IMG/VR virus record: IMGVR_UViG_3300021963_009993
Coordinates: 117,261 to 181,260 of that record
Direction: 5' to 3' (one strand)
Length of the DNA stretch: 64,000 nucleotides
DNA from: a virus
The notes beneath the pieces were generated by a model that was not told where the DNA came from, did no database searches, and was given only the letters and a program-made list of their open reading frames with translations. How positions within the stretch are numbered: the first letter of the stretch is position 1; the number at the start of each line of letters is the position of its first letter. A program made the translations under genes and the position numbers. Shown here piece by piece: positions 58,201-64,000 of the stretch.

Positions 58201-58500
58201 TGATAAATCAGATATTGACTCATCATTTAAAGGATAAAAATAACCAGAAAATGTATTATAATTTGAATTTTTGAATGTATAGTATCCTGATGATAATTCA
58301 ATTAATTTGTTGCTCATAGCAACATAAAGATCTCGTCCACTTGATATAAGTTGGGTTGCTGAGTTAATTTGCCCAGAAGTCGTTGTTGGGGCGTAATTTA
58401 TGGAATAATTACCACTTCCCGTATGAGACATAGTTAAAAGAGGAGCTATTTGATTTACTTTATACATCAAATAACCAAAATTATCATAATTTAAAGCCAT
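52294..58500 (-). CDS. Giant repeat-rich tail fibre protein, 2068 aa
   Basis: A long fibre built from Ser/Thr/Ala/Gly-rich, beta-helix-like repeats. The first 330 residues are an anchor region; a TTSPPATTTTPIP linker follows. Then come many copies of short modules such as ASTALGASYNNAALTIGTGL, SVTIGSTSVSLGSTATTLAG and LTGNASTATTLQTA. Larger modules of about 180 residues recur four times. The last 120 residues (GTVFGTTGQFSSRVRF to GPNDYAELIYDSTNNG) are unique and form the likely receptor-binding tip. AAAGGTGA precedes the start. It is the third of four fibre genes read leftwards. Confidence 0.88.
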   Translation of the reverse strand: MALNYDNFGYLMYKVNQIAPLLTMSHTGSGNYSINYAPTTTSGQINSATQLISSGRDLYVAMSNKLIELSSGYYTFKNSNYNTFSGYFYPLNDESISDLSSTYSLSKDRAQFGLSPYPVTDSSGLQQNLSFSNLTNLYLNVTNADSYAKQALSSGNMAVTSATTVTQALAVNNPLVLNCLEVADISSVSLATYQGFVFRTANSSMGSLKTLSLKLKQFSGTTKTSVTLRFKLLESGNEYDIVGYPRTTWTNSTKANVDFDVSIFTPNNIGDNTITIINTESFTVEAVTNAGLSSPTSIFEHMSWYNTSNFINYSLTAYTIYQTPTTSPPATTTTPIPAGSLGSGSVSSGNIAASSIMSGNIASGQIGTSHIAASAITNANLQNSSIMINGNSISLGGSGSVSATISGTLTFGSGFAAGSFNGANNTTINIGSGSIINSFLANSSVTSGNIASGQIGGNHIAASSVANANLANSSVTINGASTALGASYNNAALTIGTGLTGGSYNGSGAVTIAIGSGAIVSGLLGDNSVSTNAIASGQVTGAKIAASTIANANLANSSVTIGSTSVSLGSTATTLAGLTSVAATTFTGALTGNASTATTLQTARSINGTSFNGSADITITANTTNSHSAGAGLTGSSFNGSAAQTWSITSGNITSGMLGASAVNDANITNSTISNAKLANSSVTVTAGTGLTGGGAVSLGSSVTLTNAGVTSISGSTGISATATTGGVTLTNTGVTQATAGTGINVSAGTGNVTFSIASGSITGTQLASGAVVSGDLGDNAVVTGSIASGQVTGAKIAASTIANANLVNSSVTINGASTALGASYNNAALTIGTGLTGGSYNGSGAITIAVGSGAIVSGLLGDNSVSTNAIASGQVTGVKIASGSITAEHIASGAVINADVADNAVTSGKIASGSVGTNHHAAASILSGQIGANVIGSPHILAGSIANASLANSTVTINGASTALGASYNNAALTIGTGLTGGSYNGSGAVTIAVGSGAIVSGLLGDNSVSTNAIASGQVTGAKIAASTIANANLANSSVTIGSTSVSLGSTATTLAGLTSVAATTFTGALTGNASTATTLQTARSINGTSFNGSADITITANTTNSHSAGAGLTGSSFNGSAAQTWSITSGNITSGMLGASAVNDANITNSTISNAKLANSSVTVTAGTGLTGGGAVSLGSSVTLTNAGVTQATAGTGISVSAGTGNVTFSIPNAGVVSGLIASGSVGTNHHAASSILSGQIGANVIGSPHILAGSIANASLTNSSVTIGSTSVSLGSTATTLAGLTSVAATTFTGALTGNASTATTLQTARSINGTSFNGSADITITANTTNIHSAGAGITGSSFNGSSAQTWSITSGNITSGMLGASAVISGSIASGQIGLNHLASGVLASAIPNGSSGQIQFNNGNSFGSTSNLTWDGTNLSATYIKSTNSVGDEGGEIQLAKPVTNTTISGTGVVIDVYQNKLRFFEQGGLARGFYLDITAGGNASSTNISSPTLSSGTIVSGNIGNNAVTSGNIASGQIGGSHIAASTIANTNLANSSVTVTAGTGLTGGGAVSLGSSVTLTNAGVTQATAGTGISVSAGTGSVTFTNTGVTQATAGTGISVSAGTGNVTFSIASGSITGTQLASGAVVSGDLGDNAIVTGNIASGQITGAKIAASTIANANLANSSVTIGSTSVSLGSTATTLAGLTSVAATTFTGALTGNASTATTLQTAKNINGTSFNGSADITITANTTNSHSAGAGLTGSSFNGSAAQTWSITSGNITSGMLGASAVNDANITNSTISNTKLANSSVTVTAGTGLAGGGAVSLGSSVTLTNAGVTQATAGTGISVSAGTGNVTFSIPNAGVVSGLIASGSVGTNHHAAASILSGQIGANVIGSPHILAGSIANASLTNSSVTIGSTSVSLGATASIISGLTAITATNLTGALAGNATTATTATNMSGGTVFGTTGQFSSRVRFTSTTVNLTASQNNWAPGGGSFLRVNCTTASSITGITAGSDGEIIKLYNVGTANITLTHNSASSSAGNKFFNIQGTDIILGPNDYAELIYDSTNNGSASAGWRVA
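52960..56880 (-). repeat. Large near-identical DNA modules in fibre gene
   Basis: Four copies of one module lie near 52960-53520, 54390-54740 (shorter), 54890-55450 and 56390-56880. Each contains the marker AGCAGATCCATT(G/A)AAACTTGT. A second module (STALGASYNNAALTIG...GLLGDNSVSTNAIASG) recurs at about 55450-55640, 55860-56070 and 56890-57080. Divergence is mostly silent, so recent duplication or gene conversion is likely. Confidence 0.85.
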
Positions 58501-58533
58501 TTTTTCACCTTTGTCTTATTTATCCATTCAATT

Positions 58534-60534
58534 TTAAACATAAATAGTTCCAGCAATATATTTTTGATAAATTGAATAATTTACCGCAGAAGCCGCAGCA
58601 AAAACTCTGTAGTATTGTGAAGTAAGTCCTATAGAAGGCTTATAAGATATTGTTGAAAGATTGCAATAAAAGTTAGTTGTCGTAAACCAGTCTTGTCCAG
58701 CCTGTACTGGCACAGGTTGATAATAACCACTAATATTAGCAAAGCCAGATACTACGATTGGATAGATCGATCCGGCGACACTTCCAGCAGCTTGTGGGCC
58801 AATAGCAGTATAACCACCAAATGTTACTGGTTGTGTATCCAAGCCTTGCACATAGTATATTGAACTTTCGGCATGCCACGGATAAAATGTATTTGCTGTT
58901 TGACCATTTGGAATTGGATTGAATCTGTTGTAATTAAATGGAAGCGTGTTTACATTATACAACAATCTTCTATCTAAAGTGTTGACTAGGTTATTGTTTA
59001 CACCAAGATGGGATGGGTATGTTGTACCCGAAAGAGTGCCACCACTCCAAACCCCATATCCACTAGATGGCAAAATAGCAGCTGTTCCCAAATATCTTCT
59101 TGAAAAATCACCAGATTGAACATAAACACCATTTAATACATTTAATATACCAGTTGTTGGTCTTGTTGCATAGTTTGTCCAAGGTGGACCCCAGTCCATA
59201 GCAACTCTTCCAGATGTAACACCACCAGATATTGCATATGCAAATATGTCCCTGACAGTTCCAGCTAAAAAGCCTCCACCAGATGCAGCACTTGCTGCAA
59301 GCGATGTTGAGCCAGAAATTGTATATATTTGCCATGCACCAGTAACATTGTTGTATAAAGATACTTGGTTTCCTTCATATTGTTCCAAGAAAACATTAGC
59401 ACTTCCACTTATGTCAACATTTTGTACTGGTGAACCGCTTTGCAATGTCAATCTTGTATTATTAGGATATTTGTATCCTACTGTGTCTAATGTTCCAGAG
59501 GCAAACTTATCTACAGTTAAAACACCTTGACCAATAACATTCGGACCAATAGCTCCAGATGCTATATTTCCTGAAACTATACCTGCGTTTCCAGTTACAC
59601 CACTTTGTATAAATCCAGAACTTACGGAAAATCTGTTAACCGCACCGCTTGCTATTTTTCCACTTACTACTGCATTATTAGCAAGCATCAAACTAATTAT
59701 TCCACCGCTAGCAACACTTGCAGTTTTTGCAACAGAACCATCAAAAGAATCAAGAGAATATGATAAACCAGAACCAAAAATGAGAGCTTGAGGAGTATTT
59801 GCAGTTATGGTTATATTTGCACTACCATCAAAAGAACCACTATTAATTAATCTTGGTGTAATCAACCTTGTTGCTGTTGTGGCATCTCCAGACAAAGTTC
59901 CTCTGAAATAAGTTGACTGAACAGACACCATGCCACTTATAAATGTGACACCAGAGCCAAGTCTTACATCTGTGCTTCCCAAGGTGATGTTTGGTGTTTG
60001 TAACATGCCAACTGTAATTCCAGATTGTGCAATGTTTAAAATTCCAGATGTTGTTCCATCATATGAAATTGCTTGAATTCCAGAACCTGCTATCAAAGGG
60101 AAATATAATGCTGATTTAATTGTGATATCTGAGGTTCCATCAAAAGAACCACTATTAATCAATCTTGCTGTTTGCAATCTTGTTGCTGTAGAGGCGTTTC
60201 CTGTGAAAGATCCACTAGAAGTTATTGTCGCAATAACATTGCTGTTGTTGTCCCTAAACTGTATTAAATCTGGATTTATTCCTCCACCAAAAACACTTAG
60301 TGCTGTTCTTCCAGATGCAGCAAATATATTTACTTGGGCACCAGATGTTACATTTCCAGATCCCATGACCAAAAGTCCAGATGATTGAATTTGAAAATTA
60401 AGACCATCTGGTGAAGTGAATTTTAAACTGCCATCTGCTTCTGCACTTAAAGTAACAGGATTAGAAGCTCCAGAACCATTAAATTGAATTGTTGGTGGTA
60501 CTGCTTGTGGGTTTATTTTTATATTTTGTGGCAT
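58534..60534 (-). CDS. Tail fibre protein with unique C-terminal domain, 666 aa
   Basis: The N-terminal half shows the fibre module style (SVFGGGINPDLIQFRDNN, FTGNASTATRLQTARLINS). From about residue 345, a domain starting KYPNNTRLTLQSGSPVQNVD begins, with two beta sub-regions. It is a paralogue of the C-terminal domain of the next gene (RYPNNFRLSIQSGVSVPTQD) but diverges strongly towards the end. Receptor binding is probable. AGAGGGAT lies before the ATG. Codon use is AT-rich as in the neighbours. Confidence 0.83.
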   Translation of the reverse strand: MPQNIKINPQAVPPTIQFNGSGASNPVTLSAEADGSLKFTSPDGLNFQIQSSGLLVMGSGNVTSGAQVNIFAASGRTALSVFGGGINPDLIQFRDNNSNVIATITSSGSFTGNASTATRLQTARLINSGSFDGTSDITIKSALYFPLIAGSGIQAISYDGTTSGILNIAQSGITVGMLQTPNITLGSTDVRLGSGVTFISGMVSVQSTYFRGTLSGDATTATRLITPRLINSGSFDGSANITITANTPQALIFGSGLSYSLDSFDGSVAKTASVASGGIISLMLANNAVVSGKIASGAVNRFSVSSGFIQSGVTGNAGIVSGNIASGAIGPNVIGQGVLTVDKFASGTLDTVGYKYPNNTRLTLQSGSPVQNVDISGSANVFLEQYEGNQVSLYNNVTGAWQIYTISGSTSLAASAASGGGFLAGTVRDIFAYAISGGVTSGRVAMDWGPPWTNYATRPTTGILNVLNGVYVQSGDFSRRYLGTAAILPSSGYGVWSGGTLSGTTYPSHLGVNNNLVNTLDRRLLYNVNTLPFNYNRFNPIPNGQTANTFYPWHAESSIYYVQGLDTQPVTFGGYTAIGPQAAGSVAGSIYPIVVSGFANISGYYQPVPVQAGQDWFTTTNFYCNLSTISYKPSIGLTSQYYRVFAAASAVNYSIYQKYIAGTIYV

Positions 60535-60544
60535 GTATCCCTCT

Positions 60545-62554
60545 TTACATATTAAATGTTCCAGTTACAGTATTTCCCGATCCAACACCAACTGTTTGCG
60601 ACCCAGTAGGAGTTGGATTTCCACAGTTCACATATGGTTGATAAATATTTACTCCAGCTAGAGTTCTTTGCTCCTGTGTATTTAAATTAGCATATCTGCT
60701 AGTGCTTCTAACGATATCCTCTTGTGATGAGTTATTGTAAACTACACCAACCGCAACCGCTGTACCGCTGGTTGTTCTTATGCTGGTATATGGTTGAAGG
60801 CTGTATGCAAAAGGACAATCCCCATATATAAATTTAATATACATAGAATAATTAACAGGAAGATTTGCAAAAGGTGACAAAATTTCTACCGTTGGACTAG
60901 TAGTTGTAGGATTGGGAGATGCGACAACCAATACAGCTTGTGAAAGACCACTTACTGTATTTGACAAAACTCTTGGAACTTGATTGTAAGCACTATATAC
61001 ATGTCTTTTTGCAGCAGAGTCTTCAACTCTCACATAACCCGGAGATATGGTTTCTTGTGTTGCAAAACTCCCAACATATCTGTATTGAGGGAAACCGTTG
61101 TAAACAAGTATTCCATCTCTATCTGCAACATTGCTTGCTGCACCTCTTCCGCTATTGTAAGTCCATTGTGATAAAAAAAGAGATAATCTGCCAGAAGAAG
61201 CACCAGTATAATTATAATAAACATAAATATCATTTATAGAATAAGGTGCCAGTATTCCACTTCCAAAAAGACCTGTTACTTGACCAGAAATGGGAAACAA
61301 TGACCATGTGCTTGTAGTTTGATCAAAAAGTGATATTTGACCTCCCGCTGTGGGAACCAAATAAACGCCACCCCCAGATGTTATGTCTTGTGTTGGTACA
61401 GAAACACCACTTTGAATAGATAATCTAAAATTGTTCGGATATCTAAATCCAGCGTAAGCTGCTACACCGGATGAGATATTTTGAGGTAAAATAGAAGCAC
61501 TACCTATCTCTATTGAACCAACAGCACCGGATGCAAGATTTCCAGAAACAACCGCTGCTGTGCCAAAATGACCGCTAAATGCTAGATTTTGAAGTGTGCT
61601 TTCAAAACCTATGGAACCACTTCCCAAAGAACCACTTGTTACAGAACCGCTTCCCAAAAGAAAGCTCGATATGTTTCCACTTGTAATACTCAAAGTTTTT
61701 GGAGTTGATCCGTTCCATGTATCGGTTTGAAATCCGCTACCAAAAGATAAATTATTATTTGTTGCTGCCGTGATGGTTATATTTTGATCGCCAATAAAAC
61801 TATTTCCATTTATAAGACCACCACCGACTAATAACGCTGCTCTTGAACAATCTCCACTTAAAATACCTGCAAAATATGTAGATTGTATGCCTAATAATCC
61901 AGATATATAGTTAGATCCACTAAACTGACCAAAATTAAGAATAGAATTCGTACTTCCAATTGTTACAGAATTTGCTTGTAATTTCTCATATCTTATGTCT
62001 GTAACATTAAACCTTTGTCCGCTTGTAGAACCATCAAATGTTTGAAAGGCGAGATCTAATCCATCAGCATAAAATGACGCATAAGGCAAAGATTTTACAA
62101 CAATATTTCCTGTTCCATCAAAACTTCCACTATTTATCAATCTTGAATTTTGAAAAGATGTTACAGTTTGTGCATTTCCAGAAAATGTTCCAGAACTATT
62201 GAATCCTGCAACAAAATTGTTTCCGCTATTTATAACTCTTAAAAAATCAGCAACAGCACCGGAAGCCCTGTTGATATTCAGGGCTGTACGGTTGGTTTGA
62301 GTTCTTATTGCAAATGTTGCATTTCCACCACTACCATAAACATAACCAGCATTGATTTCCCCAGAATTAAATATTTGTAGTTCAGTAATGCCACCAGCTG
62401 GTATGCCTGCTCTATCAAAAACTAATCCATTTACATCAACAGAAATATTTGTTTTTCCAACAACTACCCCGTGGTCTAATTCTATGTTTGGAAGACCTGA
62501 AGCATTAGGTGTGTATGTGCCTGAAGCAGCTGGAAATATTGTTATATTTGCCAT
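60545..62554 (-). CDS. Tail fibre protein, paralogue of 58534 gene, 669 aa
   Basis: Same architecture as its downstream neighbour: repeat-type N-terminal half (RASGAVADFLRVINSGNNFV, FQNSRLINSGSFDGTGNI), then a domain with RYPNNFRLSIQSG, ISLFDQTTSTWSLFPISG and RDGILVYNGFPQYRYVGSF. The last 110 residues are unlike those of the neighbour. GAGGAG lies before the ATG within the end of the upstream gene. The pair probably arose by duplication and diverged to bind different receptors. Confidence 0.83.
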   Translation of the reverse strand: MANITIFPAASGTYTPNASGLPNIELDHGVVVGKTNISVDVNGLVFDRAGIPAGGITELQIFNSGEINAGYVYGSGGNATFAIRTQTNRTALNINRASGAVADFLRVINSGNNFVAGFNSSGTFSGNAQTVTSFQNSRLINSGSFDGTGNIVVKSLPYASFYADGLDLAFQTFDGSTSGQRFNVTDIRYEKLQANSVTIGSTNSILNFGQFSGSNYISGLLGIQSTYFAGILSGDCSRAALLVGGGLINGNSFIGDQNITITAATNNNLSFGSGFQTDTWNGSTPKTLSITSGNISSFLLGSGSVTSGSLGSGSIGFESTLQNLAFSGHFGTAAVVSGNLASGAVGSIEIGSASILPQNISSGVAAYAGFRYPNNFRLSIQSGVSVPTQDITSGGGVYLVPTAGGQISLFDQTTSTWSLFPISGQVTGLFGSGILAPYSINDIYVYYNYTGASSGRLSLFLSQWTYNSGRGAASNVADRDGILVYNGFPQYRYVGSFATQETISPGYVRVEDSAAKRHVYSAYNQVPRVLSNTVSGLSQAVLVVASPNPTTTSPTVEILSPFANLPVNYSMYIKFIYGDCPFAYSLQPYTSIRTTSGTAVAVGVVYNNSSQEDIVRSTSRYANLNTQEQRTLAGVNIYQPYVNCGNPTPTGSQTVGVGSGNTVTGTFNM

Positions 62555-62561
62555 TTATGAT

Positions 62562-64000
62562 TTACTCCTCAACCACAACTTTGGGTATGTCTATTCTTTC
62601 TGCAAAAATAACATAGTTGTAAATAGGACTATCATCACCTTCTATGTAAACCATCATTTTATCTATATTTTTAACATAAATATTTTGTTGTTTTTCTACA
62701 GGTGTTAGCAATACTGTCAGACTGTCCATATCGACTAAATTTTCCCAATAACTTGGTAGTTCTATTGTTTTAGATGTTGATTTTCCTCTTATATAAACAT
62801 CAGCAGTAGGAGCTTCAACACAAACATGGCGAAGTTTCATTCCCGGTTTACTTGGGTGATCAATATAAAAACTCTTGCTAACAGCAGAGAAATTGCCATT
62901 TGCATCCATCGTCGCCAATGCTGTGCCTGCACTACTTTGCCATTCCTGCAAACTTCCAGTTTGTGATGCAACTCCTCTGGCAACCAAAGGAATATCAGTA
63001 GTACCAGCTGCTGTCGCTCTAAATATAGTTCCAGTAGGATTATAAGTTATTTGTGTCGCATTTGCTATCGAGGTTGAATTTCCTATCAACAAACCAGATA
63101 TTGTTGTAGAAATAGTGATTGCTGGTGTGGAAGATGCATTTGCAACAGTTCCAGCAAAACCGTTTGTGCTAGTAACACTTACTGTTGTAACGGTTCCGGC
63201 ATTTATCGCAGATACTTGAACATCATCTGTATTTGCTGTAACAGCTATACCAGCACCAGCGGTTATTCTCTTTACAATCTGACTAGCTGCTATGGCTCCA
63301 CTTTGAATTGCTCCCGAACCAAACATTGCTGTAACAAGACCGCCAGAAGCAATACCGATAGTTAAAGCACCGCTAGGATAAAATGTACCAGCCAACAAAC
63401 CTGAAGCTGTAGTTAATGCTTGTGCTGCCCAAGATCCACCTAGAGAAGTACTGCTACCGGCAATAGTTACTGTAGAGTTGGCAAGGCTTGCGTTTGCGAT
63501 ACTACCAGCAAGGATATGAGGACTACCGATGACATTCGCACCGATTTGTCCAGAAAGAATACTGGCAGCAGCAATACTATTAGTTCCAACCTGACCAGAT
63601 GCAATTGCACCACTAGTAACAGCACCAGAACCAAGCATTTGACTAACGATACCACCAGAAGCAATACCAATAGTGACAGCAGCAGAGCCATTGAATGGAC
63701 CACCCAGCAATCCACTAGCTGTAGATAGTGTGTTGTTCGTATTTGCATTTATGGTAGTTGATCCACCAAGAGAAACAAGGGCACCATTGATTGTTATTGA
63801 AGAGTTTGCAAGTTTATCGTTTGCAACAGTACCACTAGTAATATTCAAATTGTTAACTGCAAAGTTACCAATTAGTCCACTAACGATGGCACCAGAACCA
63901 ACAGCAATAGTAACAGCACCAGAACCATTGTAAGAACCGCCAGTAAGGCCAGTACCAATAGTTAGTGTTGCATTGTTATAAGAAGCACCTAGTGCAGTTG
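62562..64000 (-). CDS. Tail fibre protein, 5' end beyond window
   Basis: The frame is open to the right edge; TTG 63848 is not the real start, since the reading frame continues upstream with ALGASYNNATLTIGTGLTGG. Fibre modules shared with the 52294 gene are present (GQIGANVIGSPHILAGSIAN). The C-terminus, from about 62580 to 62890, is KSFYIDHPSKPGMKLRHVC, VYIRGKS, ELPSYWENLVDMDSLTVLLTP, a domain I associate with fibre proteins of T4-like cyanophages. The stop is followed closely by the next fibre gene, so this is one operon. Confidence 0.85.
   Translation of the reverse strand, partial: TALGASYNNATLTIGTGLTGGSYNGSGAVTIAVGSGAIVSGLIGNFAVNNLNITSGTVANDKLANSSITINGALVSLGGSTTINANTNNTLSTASGLLGGPFNGSAAVTIGIASGGIVSQMLGSGAVTSGAIASGQVGTNSIAAASILSGQIGANVIGSPHILAGSIANASLANSTVTIAGSSTSLGGSWAAQALTTASGLLAGTFYPSGALTIGIASGGLVTAMFGSGAIQSGAIAASQIVKRITAGAGIAVTANTDDVQVSAINAGTVTTVSVTSTNGFAGTVANASSTPAITISTTISGLLIGNSTSIANATQITYNPTGTIFRATAAGTTDIPLVARGVASQTGSLQEWQSSAGTALATMDANGNFSAVSKSFYIDHPSKPGMKLRHVCVEAPTADVYIRGKSTSKTIELPSYWENLVDMDSLTVLLTPVEKQQNIYVKNIDKMMVYIEGDDSPIYNYVIFAERIDIPKVVVEE

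Noticed and set aside
63848-63848. TTG at 63848 as start of the last fibre gene
   Set aside because: The frame continues without a stop to the window edge with fibre repeat sequence, so the gene begins outside the window.

Overview
The window is AT-rich DNA from a large tailed phage with a T4-type head. The evidence is a block of T4-like head genes in canonical order: terminase large subunit (3940-5739), portal (7383-9896), core protein, prohead protease, scaffold and major capsid protein (10335-15214). I cannot name the host. The C-terminal domain of the last fibre gene resembles those I associate with T4-like cyanophages, which hints at an aquatic phage. TGA, TAA and TAG are all used as stops.

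Layout. 1-3858: an acidic protein cut by the window edge, a gluzincin metalloprotease, a structural-type protein and a ferritin-like protein. 3940-15284: head morphogenesis, with an intein inside the portal and a strong terminator after the capsid gene. 15338-17544: mobile-type DNA, namely a GNAT/PD-(D/E)XK/zinc fusion with its own sigma70-like promoter, a tRNA-Gly(UCC), and an HNH nuclease whose 3' end runs into the tRNA. 17609-21287: DUF6428-like protein, a TylF-type methyltransferase, a coupled run of small genes, a secreted HEAT-like gene broken by one in-frame TGA, and a deaminase. 21366-22977: a three-gene membrane operon that looks like a MotA/TolQ-ExbD proton-channel pair plus a third membrane protein. 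22974-35258: small putative head-packaged proteins, several proteases, a decoration-like protein, UDP-galactopyranose mutase, a GT9-like transferase and virion-type proteins. 35238-44747: McsA-like zinc protein, amidoligase, PrimPol, an acidic tandem-repeat core-like protein, a TPR-GT9 protein, Nudix hydrolase and small unknowns. 44827-51329: methyltransferases, three glycosyltransferases and a prolyl-4-hydroxylase-like oxygenase. 51332-64000: one large minus-strand fibre operon, leaving the window incomplete.

Themes. (1) Many small proteins start with a T4-internal-protein-like targeting peptide (M-x-S/T/N-F/Y-x-x-W/F...) followed closely by an (L/I)-x-E site of the kind cut by gp21-type prohead protease; these are candidate packaged head proteins. 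(2) Proline hydroxylase, UDP-galactopyranose mutase, five glycosyltransferase-like proteins and virion proteins with poly-Thr and SPPP tracts suggest a pathway that decorates fibre linkers. (3) Many first genes of transcription units lack a Shine-Dalgarno sequence but have a TATAAT-like box about 6 nt before ATG, which points to leaderless transcripts. (4) Five protease families besides the prohead protease occur in 36 kb.

No stretch above 300 bases lacks a gene. All function calls are from reading motifs; no database search was run.
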